Assembly: GCF_036322805.1 (NCBI RefSeq)
Contig: NZ_AP027272.1
Span: forward strand, 62,001 to 126,000
Origin: Planctobacterium marinum
GTDB taxonomy: Bacteria; Pseudomonadota; Gammaproteobacteria; Enterobacterales; Alteromonadaceae
Direction: 5' to 3'
DNA length: 64,000 nt
The translations under genes were made by a program, and so were the position numbers. Positions within the stretch are counted from its first letter, which is position 1, and each line of letters starts with the position of its first letter. Under the pieces are notes generated by a model. It made no database searches. It saw nothing but the letters and a program-made list of their open reading frames with translations, and was not told the origin of the DNA. Positions 46,984 to 56,164 of this stretch are shown piece after piece.

Positions 46984-48006
46984 ATGAATATTGTCACGCC
47001 GTTGCCAACTGCCATTCCGTTCACAACATCTAATGTGAATACGGAATCTGCGCGCCGTGATAATGTGCAACGGGAAGTTATTCCCCAGATAACGCAGCCG
47101 GAAAACTCGGCTGCGGAGTCTGGATTAGGCTCAGAATCCGACCGTCTCAAACAATCTGCTAAATCAGCTCAAGCTGCCCAGTCACCAGTTTATGAACGTC
47201 CTGTCGTACAGCAAAACCCAAATGGTGGTGATGCCAGCGCGCTGGGTAATACCAATGGTCAAACTCCGGATAACGCGCAGCAAGAGAGCGCTGGTAAGGA
47301 AGATGCAGAAGAGCGTCAAAGACAGCAACAAGAAGCCATTGATCAGCAAGAAATTGAGAAGCTAAAGGCGCGAGACCAGGAAGTTCGGGCTCATGAGCAA
47401 GCACATGCCGCCGTGGGCGGTCAGTATGCCGGTTCGCCCAGCTATGAATTTGAAACCGGACCCGATGGCCAGCAGTACGCTGTAGGCGGCGAAGTTTCCA
47501 TCGATATCTCCAAAGAAGCTGAGCCGGAAGATACCCTCGCTAAAATGCAACAGGTAAGAGCGGCGGCTCTTGCGCCTGCAGAGCCTTCACCACAAGACTT
47601 CAGGGTAGCCAGTGAAGCTTCGCGGATAGCAGGTGAGGCCCGTGTCGAGATCTCCCAGCAGGAACTAGAAGCCCAACAGGAGCAGCAAGAGCAGAATATT
47701 GAGCGAGTTTTCAACCCTCAAGCCGCTGAGCAGCCGGATCCGATTGAAGAAAATATCCCTGAAATTGATGAGATCGTTGAGCCAGGCGATGTTCGCCCTC
47801 CTACGCGCTCATTGGAACAGACAGTACAAAACGTTGCTGATGTGTTCAATAACTTCACTGCAAACACTGGCTTATCTGGCACAACTGAAGCAGCTGAGCT
47901 GTCTGGGCAACGAGATGAAGAGATCAATCAACGCGCCCTCAGAATAGCCAGTTTTTACCAGCAAACTTCTACTCCAAAAACTGAAGGCTTCCAGCAGTTC
48001 GCCTAG
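46984..48006 (+). CDS. SprA-related putative metalloprotease (CJM1_0395 family)
   Basis: A 340-residue protein. Residues ~1-125 are Gln/Asn/Ser-rich and disordered-looking. The conserved core begins KARDQEVRAHEQAHAAVGG, with an HExxH zinc motif (HEQAH). GSPSYEFETGPDGQQYAVGGEV, shown here only in part as YEFETGPDGQQY, follows, then a helix-rich EPEDTLAKMQQVRAAALAPAEPS-like stretch ending with SEASRIAGEAR. These match the SprA-related, catalytic-unknown family. The C-terminal ~120 residues are acidic and Gln-rich. No signal peptide is present, so it acts in the cytoplasm or is exported by a dedicated route. It follows the axial-like gene. Confidence 0.8.
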   Translation: MNIVTPLPTAIPFTTSNVNTESARRDNVQREVIPQITQPENSAAESGLGSESDRLKQSAKSAQAAQSPVYERPVVQQNPNGGDASALGNTNGQTPDNAQQESAGKEDAEERQRQQQEAIDQQEIEKLKARDQEVRAHEQAHAAVGGQYAGSPSYEFETGPDGQQYAVGGEVSIDISKEAEPEDTLAKMQQVRAAALAPAEPSPQDFRVASEASRIAGEARVEISQQELEAQQEQQEQNIERVFNPQAAEQPDPIEENIPEIDEIVEPGDVRPPTRSLEQTVQNVADVFNNFTANTGLSGTTEAAELSGQRDEEINQRALRIASFYQQTSTPKTEGFQQFA

Positions 48007-48105
48007 TTATTGTAACAGCGGATTCTAAATAACCTGTCGCAACACCAGTACAATCAAATTGGACCGTCAGGGAGAGCTTAAAGCCCTCCGCTGAGTTGTG
48101 GCCGA

Positions 48106-50442
48106 TTATTTTTTCGCTTTTGCAAAAGCTTCCGCAAATGCATTGCCCATGGCACTGTTTTGAGAAGATTTATTGTCTTGTCTGGGGGGGCGTGAATGCC
48201 TGGCAGGCTTAGCATCGGAACGCTTACCGGCCTTGTTAGCTTGATTGTTGTTGGTAGAAGCTTTGTCATCCAGTCGCATGGTCAATGAGATGCGCTTGCG
48301 CTGCACATCAACATCGGTGACTTTCACCTTAACGATATCACCGGCTTTGACCACTTCCCTCGGATCGGAGATAAATTTATCAGTAATGCAGGATATGTGT
48401 ACCAAGCCGTCCTGGTGTACACCAATATCAACAAAGGCGCCAAAGTTTGCCACATTGCTGATCACGCCTTCCAGAATCATTCCGGGCTTGAGATCGTTAA
48501 TGGTATCAATACCTTCCTTAAATTGCGCCGTTTTGAATTCGGGCCTTGGATCTCGTCCCGGTTTTAATAGCTCTGAGAAAATATCCTTAACCGTTGGCAG
48601 ACCAAAGTGGTCATCAACAAAGTGCTCAGGCAGGAGCTTTTTCAGGACATCTGCATTGCCAATAAGTTGCTTAACATCACAGCCGGCTTGCTCCTGAATA
48701 CGCTCCACTACAGGGTAGGCTTCTGGATGCACCGCAGATGCGTCTAGCGGCTCATTGCCTTCGTTAATACGAAGGAAGCCCGCACATTGCTCAAACGCTT
48801 TTGGACCTAGTCTTGCAACCTTGGTTAGCTCCTTACGACTGCTAAAAGCACCATTTTGATTGCGGTAATCAACAATATTTTGTGCCAGCGTTTTATTCAG
48901 GCCAGAAATATTGGCCAAAATGGCGGGCGAAGCGGTATTGAGGTCTACACCGACTGCGTTTACACAATCCTCAATGACGGCTGCCAGCGATTGTCCTAAT
49001 TGGCTTTGGCTCACATCGTGCTGATACTGTCCAACACCAATGGCTTTGGGCTCAATCTTAACTAGCTCTGCGAGGGGATCTTGCAAGCGTCGGGCAATAG
49101 ACACAGCGCCGCGCAAAGATACGTCCATCTCGGGGAGTTCCTTGGATGCCAGCTCTGAAGCTGAATACACAGAGGCTCCAGCTTCACTTACGATTAAGCG
49201 GGTGAGCTTGAGTTCAGGTTCGTTTTTCATCAGCTCTGCAACCAACTTGTCGGTCTCTCTTGAGCCAGTGCCATTACCAATACTTACAAGCTCCACTTTG
49301 TGTTGACGGCAGACGTTAGCCAGAGTGCGCAGGGATTTGTCCCAATGGTTTTGTGGCGCATGTGGGTAAATCACCTGAGTTGCCAGCACTTTTCCGGTTT
49401 GATCAACCACAGCCACCTTCACTCCAGTTCTTAAGCCCGGATCTAATCCCATGGTTACCTTAGGGCCCGCGGGTGCCGCCATTAACAGGTCTTTCAGGTT
49501 GGAAGCGAAAACATTGATGGCTTCAAGTTCGGCACTTTCTCTTAATTGGCTGAATAATTCATTTTCCATGTACATAAGAATCTTTATTCTCCATGTCCAC
49601 TGGATAACACCTGAAAGCCATTTACCGGCGGCTTTTTGCGACAGATGCTGGCTGGTCAGGCCGGTGTGCTCAGCAATAATGGTTTCGCAATAAGAGGTCT
49701 TGTCGCTTTCTTCTTTTTCCGGGTCAGGCTCCAGAGAAACCTGTAAAAAGCCTTCATTACGCCCACGAAACATCGCCAATGCGCGGTGCGAGGGCGTGGT
49801 CATGAGCTTCTCACGGTGTTCAAAATAATCGCTGAATTTAGCAGCTTCTTTTTCTTTACCTGTAACTAACTGACTCTTGATAAAGGCTTGCTTTTTAAGG
49901 TGTTGACGGATTTTTTGTAAAAGATCGGCATCCTCTGCGAAGCGCTCCATGAGGATAAAACGAGCGCCATCCAGTGCATCTTTAGTGGTAGCGACAGCTT
50001 CGTTCAAATATTTTTGAGCTTCTGTCTCTGGATCGAGATCGGGGTCGTTAAACAGCGCATCGGCCAGCGGCCCTAAACCATTTTCAATGGCGATTTGGCC
50101 CTTAGTGCGACGTTTGGGCTTATAGGGCAAATAGAGCTCTTCCAACTCGGCTTTTGATACACAGGTATCAATCTTGTCTTTCAGCTCGGGGGTGAGCTTA
50201 TCTTGTTCAGCAATCGACTTTACGATGGCTTCTTTGCGGTCCCACAGTTCTCTTAAATAGGTGAGTCGTTGCGACAAATTACGCAGCTGGGTATCGTCCA
50301 GTCCTTGGGTCGCTTCTTTTCGATAGCGGGCAATAAAGGGAACTGTCGCACCGCCGTCCATTAATTCAACGGCCGCATTGATTTGGGCTCTTGAAATGTT
50401 CAGCTCCTCACTGAGCTGAGAAAAGATGGTTTGATTACTCAT
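48106..50442 (-). CDS. tex: Tex family RNA-binding transcription accessory protein
   Basis: A 778-residue Tex/YhgF homologue, a nucleic-acid-binding protein linked to transcription and RNA quality. It shows the N-terminal helical region, the YqgF/RNase-H-like fold ([18 protein letters not shown]), helix-hairpin-helix repeats ([16 protein letters not shown]) and a C-terminal S1 domain ([20 protein letters not shown]). A basic low-complexity tail ([17 protein letters not shown]) ends it. The ATG at 50442 is chosen over 50475. It lies downstream of greB, the conserved pairing. Confidence 0.95.
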   Translation of the reverse strand: MSNQTIFSQLSEELNISRAQINAAVELMDGGATVPFIARYRKEATQGLDDTQLRNLSQRLTYLRELWDRKEAIVKSIAEQDKLTPELKDKIDTCVSKAELEELYLPYKPKRRTKGQIAIENGLGPLADALFNDPDLDPETEAQKYLNEAVATTKDALDGARFILMERFAEDADLLQKIRQHLKKQAFIKSQLVTGKEKEAAKFSDYFEHREKLMTTPSHRALAMFRGRNEGFLQVSLEPDPEKEESDKTSYCETIIAEHTGLTSQHLSQKAAGKWLSGVIQWTWRIKILMYMENELFSQLRESAELEAINVFASNLKDLLMAAPAGPKVTMGLDPGLRTGVKVAVVDQTGKVLATQVIYPHAPQNHWDKSLRTLANVCRQHKVELVSIGNGTGSRETDKLVAELMKNEPELKLTRLIVSEAGASVYSASELASKELPEMDVSLRGAVSIARRLQDPLAELVKIEPKAIGVGQYQHDVSQSQLGQSLAAVIEDCVNAVGVDLNTASPAILANISGLNKTLAQNIVDYRNQNGAFSSRKELTKVARLGPKAFEQCAGFLRINEGNEPLDASAVHPEAYPVVERIQEQAGCDVKQLIGNADVLKKLLPEHFVDDHFGLPTVKDIFSELLKPGRDPRPEFKTAQFKEGIDTINDLKPGMILEGVISNVANFGAFVDIGVHQDGLVHISCITDKFISDPREVVKAGDIVKVKVTDVDVQRKRISLTMRLDDKASTNNNQANKAGKRSDAKPARHSRPPRQDNKSSQNSAMGNAFAEAFAKAKK

Positions 50443-50562
50443 GGCTTTAATCCATTGGGAATTTTGATTTAACAAAACTGTGGTTCTGTCACTTATCGCT
50501 GCAATATGAGGTCATACAGAGACATTACAATGTCATTCATCGGTTTTCCTCACGTTGACTGG

Positions 50563-51042
50563 TTAGTGGGCATCCGGATAGTCGATTTCTACAATAAACC
50601 AGCGTTTTTTACCTTCTGGTGTCGACACAACGACCTCATCATCTACCTGGTGTTTGAGCAATGCCCTGGCCATGGGACTGTCAATGGAAATGACGTCTTT
50701 GCGATCAAATATTTCGTCGTAGCCTACAATTTGAAACTGTCTTTCTTCGCCTTGCTCGTTTTCAATACATACGCGAGCACCAAAAAATACTTTCCCGTCT
50801 TGTTGTGGCGAATAATCCACGACTTTAAGGGCTTCCAGGCGTTTTGTCAGATAACGTACCCTGCGGTCAATTTCTCTGAGCTTGCGCTTATTTTCTTTGT
50901 AATCGGCGTTTTCGCTACGGTCACCCAAACTGGCTGCCCAGGTAACTTTGGCGGTAATTTCCGGACGTTCCGTGCGCCATAAATAATCTAGTTCGGCTTT
51001 CAGTTTCAGGTAGCCGGGACGAGTGATGAGGGGAGTTCGCAT
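50563..51042 (-). CDS. greB: Transcription elongation factor GreB
   Basis: Binds the RNA polymerase secondary channel and stimulates cleavage of backtracked RNA. It has 159 residues. The N-terminal coiled coil carries the acidic tip LGDRSENADYKENKR, and the FKBP-like C-terminal domain contains DRKDVISIDSPMARALL. The longer RRVRYLTKRLEAL segment favours GreB over GreA. It is followed by tex on the same strand after 120 bases. Confidence 0.96.
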   Translation of the reverse strand: MRTPLITRPGYLKLKAELDYLWRTERPEITAKVTWAASLGDRSENADYKENKRKLREIDRRVRYLTKRLEALKVVDYSPQQDGKVFFGARVCIENEQGEERQFQIVGYDEIFDRKDVISIDSPMARALLKHQVDDEVVVSTPEGKKRWFIVEIDYPDAH

Positions 51043-51396
51043 ATTTAAAAAACTAAATTCTTTTCCGATTCAATAGGTTGTCATATTTGTGTTAAAAAAC
51101 GCCAATCACAACAGGAAAAATCCCTGTTTTGGACTAGAGTTAATAGTAACAAAAGCGCTGAGAATGGAGGTATAAAATTTCTTATCTCTTAACAAAACCC
51201 AATAAAAAACTGGGTTTTGCAACGTTTGTAACCTTTTGATGCCGCTAAAGCGGTTTTGTAAATATTGCCAGGCGCAATACCATTCGAAATATCCGATGAG
51301 GACCAGGGTCGGCAAGGAAATGGTCGAACAGAAACTACAAAAAAAGCCGGGCTAATTACCCGGCTTTGTTCTGTCTGGATAAATCGTATTTAAATA
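51043..51396. other. 354-base gap between fkpA and greB
   Basis: This gap contains the fkpA terminator (51338-51367) and a second hairpin, CAAAACCCA (51193-51201) with TGGGTTTTG (51211-51219). A smaller inverted repeat, AACAGG/CCTGTT, lies near 51110-51130. A 69-codon frame crosses it on the minus strand but runs through the hairpins and looks unlike protein. The greB promoter must lie here. I see no tRNA. Confidence 0.5.
51338..51367 (-). terminator. Intrinsic terminator after fkpA
   Basis: Read on the minus strand, AAAGCCGGG and CCCGGCTTT pair over a 7-base loop (51343-51351 with 51359-51367) and run into seven T residues. It lies about 30 bases after the fkpA stop. Confidence 0.9.
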
Positions 51397-52164
51397 TTAC
51401 TTAGACTCGATAGACAATAATTCTACGTCAAATACAAGCGTTGAATTTGGCGTGATTTTGCCTGTTGCTCTTGAGCCATAAGCCAGTTCACTTGGGATAT
51501 GGAAACGATACTTAGAGCCGACATTCATTAATTGAACGCCCTCAGTCCAGCCTTTGATTACACGATTAAGAGGGAAAGTTGCTGGCTCGCCACGATCGTA
51601 TGAAGAATCAAATACTGTGCCGTCAATCAGGGTACCGTGGTAGTGAACTTTAACTGTGTCTTCCGCGGCAGGTTTCTCACCTTCACCTTCAGTTAGCACT
51701 TCGTACTGAATACCAGATTCAGTCACCATCACACCTTCACGCTTTTTGTTTTCTTCCAGGTAGGCTAGACCCGCTTCAAGGTTTTTCTGGCCTTCAGCTG
51801 CCGCCATTTCAGTTTGCGCTTGCTGCGCGCTGGCTTGCAGGGCTTGCAGCAATTGAGTGGCTTCTTCGTCAGTTAACAGTGCGTTGCCCTCAATCGCAGC
51901 AAGGAAGCCGCGCTTCACTTGCTCGGCACTGAAAGACAGGCCAAGTTGAGCATATTGCTGCACTTGATTTTCTACATATTTACCCATGTTCTCACCCAAA
52001 GCGTAAGCTTGTTTTTCAGCTTCAGGTAATTGATTTACTTGTTCAATAGTCATTGTCATTGCTGCTGCCTTTTCTGTATTGGCGGTATTTGAAGATTGTT
52101 CTTGTTGACATGCGCTCAACCCAATCACGCTAGCCATTGCTAACCAAAGCGTTTTATTTCTCAT
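51397..52164 (-). CDS. fkpA: FKBP-type peptidyl-prolyl isomerase lipoprotein
   Basis: A 255-residue FkpA-like folding catalyst and chaperone of the envelope. The N-terminus is a lipoprotein signal with lipobox LSAC, so it is probably membrane-tethered rather than soluble as in E. coli. A helical dimerisation domain (~30-140) precedes the FKBP domain ([21 protein letters not shown]-type segment; [28 protein letters not shown]). A strong terminator follows. A weak sigmaE-like element lies upstream. Confidence 0.93.
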   Translation of the reverse strand: MRNKTLWLAMASVIGLSACQQEQSSNTANTEKAAAMTMTIEQVNQLPEAEKQAYALGENMGKYVENQVQQYAQLGLSFSAEQVKRGFLAAIEGNALLTDEEATQLLQALQASAQQAQTEMAAAEGQKNLEAGLAYLEENKKREGVMVTESGIQYEVLTEGEGEKPAAEDTVKVHYHGTLIDGTVFDSSYDRGEPATFPLNRVIKGWTEGVQLMNVGSKYRFHIPSELAYGSRATGKITPNSTLVFDVELLSIESK

Positions 52165-52296
52165 GACGTGCTCCGAATTATTTTAGTTTGTGATTTGTTT
52201 GAAAAAAGCCAGAAATTGTGGCGGGCAGTTTCCACGCAAAGCGCATATACTAAACACAGTTTTTCCATTTCGAAACCTCAAGACCAAAATAAAACC

Positions 52297-53298
52297 GTGT
52301 TTAGTGCGAAAAGTAACCGAATCCTGAAGTTTTTGCTGCTCATCTGCCTGATGACCAGTTTGATTGCGTGTGGCACCTACAGAAAAGAATCCGCGCTTGA
52401 GTTTCAACATGCTGAAGATGGCAGTATGGCGGCTGATATTTCAGCTGATGCCAAAATTAGTGTGGTATCCAGTATTGATTTGGGATTATTGGTATGGGAT
52501 CTGGAATTCAATCAAAAGGTTTATCAATGGGGTTACAAAGGCGACGGTGAAACCATTAATCTGGTGTCCACGGTTAAGATCGCCAGTGATACCTCCTATG
52601 TGGTGAGTGCCGACCGGGAATCTTTCGCTATCTGGAATCTGGAAAATGGAGAGCCCGATGGCTTCTGGCGCATTGACGAATCAACCATACGAGATGTGGC
52701 TATTGCCGATAAAGGAACAACAGTTCTTGTTGGCAGAAGCAATGGCAAGGTACTGATGCTTGAGCCTTTTACGGGAAGACGATTAGAGTTTTTGGGGCAC
52801 ACTGAGCGCATTAACAGTGTCGATATTTCCCCCAATGGCTATTACGCACTAACCGGCGGAAACGACTATGTGGCTTACCTTTGGGATACCCGTACCGGTC
52901 AGGTAGTGTATCGGTTTGATCACCCCAGTAGAGTAACTAAAGTCGCTTTGGATCCCAAAGGCCGCTATCTGTTTACTGCAGACAGCCAAAAAACCGCGCG
53001 TATTTGGGATGTGCAAACTGGCGAGGAAGTGTCTACCTTACAGTTTATTCAAAGGCAGATTATCTTCTCTGCGGTACAGTTTTCAGAAGATGGCACTCGA
53101 CTATTAACCGGCTCGCCGAATCGCTTGTTGGCCCTGTGGGATGTTAAAACCGGGAAGAAGCTCAATGGCTGGCGGGTAAAACCCAATGATAAGGCCATGG
53201 GTAATAGCGCCATTGTGTATGGCGTCGGTTTTTACGGTGATAATCAGGTGATTTCCGAAAGTAGTAGTGGTTGGGCTGAGATTTGGGACATACAATAG
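52297..53298 (+). CDS. WD40-repeat lipoprotein
   Basis: Predicted lipid-anchored beta-propeller of 333 residues. A basic N-terminus and hydrophobic stretch (ILKFLLLICLMTSLIAC) end in a lipobox-like LIAC. At least five WD40-type repeats follow, visible as recurring Asp-Gly/Ser and terminal W-D/N units (LLVWDLEF, FAIWNLEN, AYLWDTRT, ARIWDVQT, LALWDVKT, AEIWDIQ). WD40 propellers are usually protein-interaction scaffolds; the partner is unknown. The GTG at 52297 is chosen so that the signal is N-terminal. A longer frame reaches 52168 at the fkpA promoter. It lies just before slyX. Confidence 0.8.
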   Translation: MFSAKSNRILKFLLLICLMTSLIACGTYRKESALEFQHAEDGSMAADISADAKISVVSSIDLGLLVWDLEFNQKVYQWGYKGDGETINLVSTVKIASDTSYVVSADRESFAIWNLENGEPDGFWRIDESTIRDVAIADKGTTVLVGRSNGKVLMLEPFTGRRLEFLGHTERINSVDISPNGYYALTGGNDYVAYLWDTRTGQVVYRFDHPSRVTKVALDPKGRYLFTADSQKTARIWDVQTGEEVSTLQFIQRQIIFSAVQFSEDGTRLLTGSPNRLLALWDVKTGKKLNGWRVKPNDKAMGNSAIVYGVGFYGDNQVISESSSGWAEIWDIQ

Positions 53299-53328
53299 CG
53301 CCCCTAACTATTTTGCAAGGCAATTGAA

Positions 53329-53529
53329 TTGAACGAGATAGAACAGTTACAGATCAAAGTGTCGTATCAGGAAGACACCATTGAGGCTCTGAATCAGGCA
53401 CTTATCAAGCAGCAGCAGCAAATTGCAGAGTTGCAATTTAAGATGCAGCATGTCAGCAGTAAGCTGAAAGAAATGTCTTCCAGCAATATCGCCTCTTTGG
53501 AAGATGAAACGCCACCACCACACTATTAA
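53329..53529 (+). CDS. slyX: SlyX family protein
   Basis: A 66-residue coiled-coil protein of unknown function. Nearly the whole length is heptad-like helix (EQLQIKVSYQEDTIEALNQ), ending with the family's PPPHY tail. The start is a TTG 30 bases after the WD40 gene. It lies close to yheV-yheS and fkpA, the standard slyX neighbourhood. Confidence 0.93.
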   Translation: MNEIEQLQIKVSYQEDTIEALNQALIKQQQQIAELQFKMQHVSSKLKEMSSSNIASLEDETPPPHY

Positions 53530-53550
53530 CAGATAGGGCTGTCGCGGCTG

Positions 53551-53760
53551 TTATTGTTGAGGTTTAAAAATCCCGATCACGTTTTCATTGGTGCGGGTTT
53601 GTTTTTCAGTTTCCGCATCGGTTTGTGATTTGTGATAACCGCAGTGCACGCATTCGACTTTCTCGACATTATTTTCCATGTATAGCATCAAGCTGTCACT
53701 GGCTTTACAATGTGGGCATATTGCACCTGCAATAAAACGTTTTTTAATTCTGGTACTCAT
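53551..53760 (-). CDS. yheV: YheV family zinc-ribbon protein
   Basis: A 69-residue protein with two CxxC knuckles, CPHCKASD and CVHCGYHKS, predicted to bind zinc, and an N-terminal basic KKRFIAGA. Function unknown. It converges with slyX and is divergent from yheS, as in enterobacteria. Confidence 0.9.
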   Translation of the reverse strand: MSTRIKKRFIAGAICPHCKASDSLMLYMENNVEKVECVHCGYHKSQTDAETEKQTRTNENVIGIFKPQQ

Positions 53761-53817
53761 TTGCTAATTCTGTGGTGATGACAACATCACTATTTTATCC
53801 AAACTAAAATAAAAAGT

Positions 53818-55728
53818 ATGATTTTATTAAAACAGTTCGCTCTGATGCAGGGTGGAGAATATCTTATCAAGGATGCCAGCCTGCAATTCAATAGCGGGCA
53901 ACGAATTGGCATCATTGGCCGCAATGGTTGTGGCAAGTCCACCTTCTTTAAAGCGGTGTTACAGCAATTTCCCATTGAAGAAGGGGAGTTGAGCGTGCCA
54001 CCCGAATGGCAAGTTGCCCATGTAGCCCAGGAAACTCCGGCGGTTGAAAAGCCCGCGTTGCAATACGTACTGGATGGGGAAAAACAATTGCGTCATCTTC
54101 AGGCGCAATTGGAAACCGCGAATGAAGCTAACGATGGTATTCTCATTGCCGAATTACACGGCAAATTACAGGATATTGGTGCCGACACCATTGAAGCCAG
54201 AGCTGGCATTATCTTGAGCGGTTTGGGGTTTGAGCAAAACCAGCATCATTTGCCGGTAAGCAGTTTCTCTGGTGGTTGGAGAATGCGCTTAAACCTTGCG
54301 CAGGCACTGTTGAAGCGTTCTGACCTCCTGTTGCTCGATGAACCCACTAACCACTTAGACCTGGATGCCGTCATCTGGTTGGAGTCTTGGCTAAGAGGGT
54401 ATGAAGGCTGCCTGATGCTTATTTCTCACGATAGAGATTTTCTGGATGCGGTGGTAAATCACATTGTCAGCTTTGAGCAAACGAATCTAAGAGCCTACAC
54501 CGGCAACTACAGTAGCTTCGAAAAACAACGGGCGGAACGTTTGCGACTGCAGGAAGCTACAGCCCGCAAACAGCAGGAAAAAGCCGCACATCTGCAAAAG
54601 TTTATCGACCGTTTTGGAGCCAAAGCATCCAAAGCTAAACAAGCACAAAGTCGCAAAAAGCAACTGGATAAACTGGTTCAAATCATTCCTGAAACGCAAG
54701 ACTCTTCATTCTCTTTTTCTTTTTTTACTCCCGAAAAATTACCTAATCCATTGGTTTTAATGGAAAAAACGGAAGCAGGCTACGGCGATGTGAGTATCCT
54801 CAGAAATATCCAGTTAAACCTGGTGCCGGGGAGTCGCATTGGCTTGTTGGGGCGCAATGGCGCTGGCAAGTCGACATTAATTAAGATGTTGGCTGGGGAT
54901 CTTGCCCCGCTGAGTGGCGAGTATGCCAGGAGTGCAGGGTTGAAGGTGGGTTACTTCTCTCAGCATCAGATGGATAAGCTGCATCCCGATATGTCGGCAT
55001 TACAACACTTTCAGGTGTTGGATCCAAAAGCCACAGAGCAGAGCTTGCGCAATTTCATTGGCAGCTTTGGTTTTCATGGTGACGACGCTTTGAGCCCGGT
55101 AGCCCCAATGTCGGGAGGTGAAAAAGCGCGCTTATCTCTGGCGTTGATTGTATATGAAAAGCCAAACTTACTATTACTGGATGAGCCCACTAACCACCTG
55201 GATATGCAAACGCGTTTGGGTCTGACGTTAGCACTGCAGTCCTTTGAGGGGGCGATGGTTATCGTATCTCACGATCGCTTTTTAATTTCAGCGGTGTCTG
55301 ACGAATATTATCTGGTAGACAATGCTCAGGTAGGGCGTTTTGATGGCGATATTCACGACTACGAAAAATGGGTTCTAACTAAACCGGTTGCTACATCTGA
55401 CAAGCAACAAGAGTCATCGTCTGGTAAATCGCGCAAAGATATCAAACGCCTGGAAGCTCAATTCCGACAAGAGATACAGCCCATTAAAAAGCGCCTTAAC
55501 AAAGGCGAAAAACAAATGGAGCAATGTCAACAGCAGCTGGATGAATTACAGGTTTCTCTGGCGGATACGTCTTTATATGAAGAGCAAAACAAGTCCAGGT
55601 TGAAAGACTTGCTTGCTAAGCAAACTCAGCTTACCAGTGAATTGCAGGAAGCCGAGGAAATCTGGTTTGAAGCACAGGAAGCGTTGGAGAGTGCCGAAAA
55701 TGAATTCAGACAATCTATTGAATCCTGA
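53818..55728 (+). CDS. yheS: ABC-F family ATPase YheS
   Basis: Soluble protein of 636 residues with two ABC ATPase domains and no membrane part, of the translation-associated ABC-F family. Walker A sites are GRNGCGKST (near residue 38) and GRNGAGKST (near 346). The signature motifs are SFSGGWRMRLNLAQ and MSGGEKARLSLAL, each followed by LLLDEPTNHLD. The inter-domain linker is charged and helical, and the C-terminus is a coiled coil. It overlaps the next gene by 29 bases. Confidence 0.95.
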   Translation: MILLKQFALMQGGEYLIKDASLQFNSGQRIGIIGRNGCGKSTFFKAVLQQFPIEEGELSVPPEWQVAHVAQETPAVEKPALQYVLDGEKQLRHLQAQLETANEANDGILIAELHGKLQDIGADTIEARAGIILSGLGFEQNQHHLPVSSFSGGWRMRLNLAQALLKRSDLLLLDEPTNHLDLDAVIWLESWLRGYEGCLMLISHDRDFLDAVVNHIVSFEQTNLRAYTGNYSSFEKQRAERLRLQEATARKQQEKAAHLQKFIDRFGAKASKAKQAQSRKKQLDKLVQIIPETQDSSFSFSFFTPEKLPNPLVLMEKTEAGYGDVSILRNIQLNLVPGSRIGLLGRNGAGKSTLIKMLAGDLAPLSGEYARSAGLKVGYFSQHQMDKLHPDMSALQHFQVLDPKATEQSLRNFIGSFGFHGDDALSPVAPMSGGEKARLSLALIVYEKPNLLLLDEPTNHLDMQTRLGLTLALQSFEGAMVIVSHDRFLISAVSDEYYLVDNAQVGRFDGDIHDYEKWVLTKPVATSDKQQESSSGKSRKDIKRLEAQFRQEIQPIKKRLNKGEKQMEQCQQQLDELQVSLADTSLYEEQNKSRLKDLLAKQTQLTSELQEAEEIWFEAQEALESAENEFRQSIES

Positions 55729-56164
55729 GGCCTTCTGGCAATTTTCATGTGAACTTTACGCCCTGCCGGGCGTAAAAGAGCTGTGTCTGGATGCGCAAAA
55801 CAGATTATGTCTCAACGTTAATATCTTACTTCTTTGTCAATGGTTGACTCACCATGGTAAAAGTATCTCGGTTGAGGGATTTATTCGCTTGCAGGAAGCA
55901 ATAGCAGAATCTGAAAACACGCTGTTAAGCCTCAGACAAAAGCGCAACAGCCTCATCAAAGCTAGTACTGAATACAAAACAGCATTGCAAAATGAATTAG
56001 ATTGGGAAATGAAACAACAACAGACTCTTATTAAAACACTCGCCAAAGCTACTCGGGTAAACGCATCAGAGCATTGTTTGTACAGCTATATTCAATCCCG
56101 CGACCCTTCACTTATTCTCGAAGCTGAGAAACTTAAACAGGTGCTGGAGCAAAGCGCGGTATGA
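55700..56164 (+). CDS. TIGR02444 family protein
   Basis: A 154-residue protein of unknown function. The N-terminal block NPEAFWQFSCELYALPGVKE and CLNVNILLLCQWLTHHGK match the TIGR02444 family, with the rest mainly helical. The ATG at 55700 gives this domain at the N-terminus. The longer open frame from 55613 lies within yheS in another phase and is rejected. It is coupled to yheS and overlaps yheT by four bases (ATGA), so the three form one unit. Confidence 0.85.
   Translation: MNSDNLLNPEAFWQFSCELYALPGVKELCLDAQNRLCLNVNILLLCQWLTHHGKSISVEGFIRLQEAIAESENTLLSLRQKRNSLIKASTEYKTALQNELDWEMKQQQTLIKTLAKATRVNASEHCLYSYIQSRDPSLILEAEKLKQVLEQSAV

Noticed and set aside
51106-51315. 69-codon frame on the minus strand between fkpA and greB
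   Set aside because: It runs through two inverted repeats, has no ribosome-binding site I can see, and has an unprotein-like composition. Treated as intergenic.
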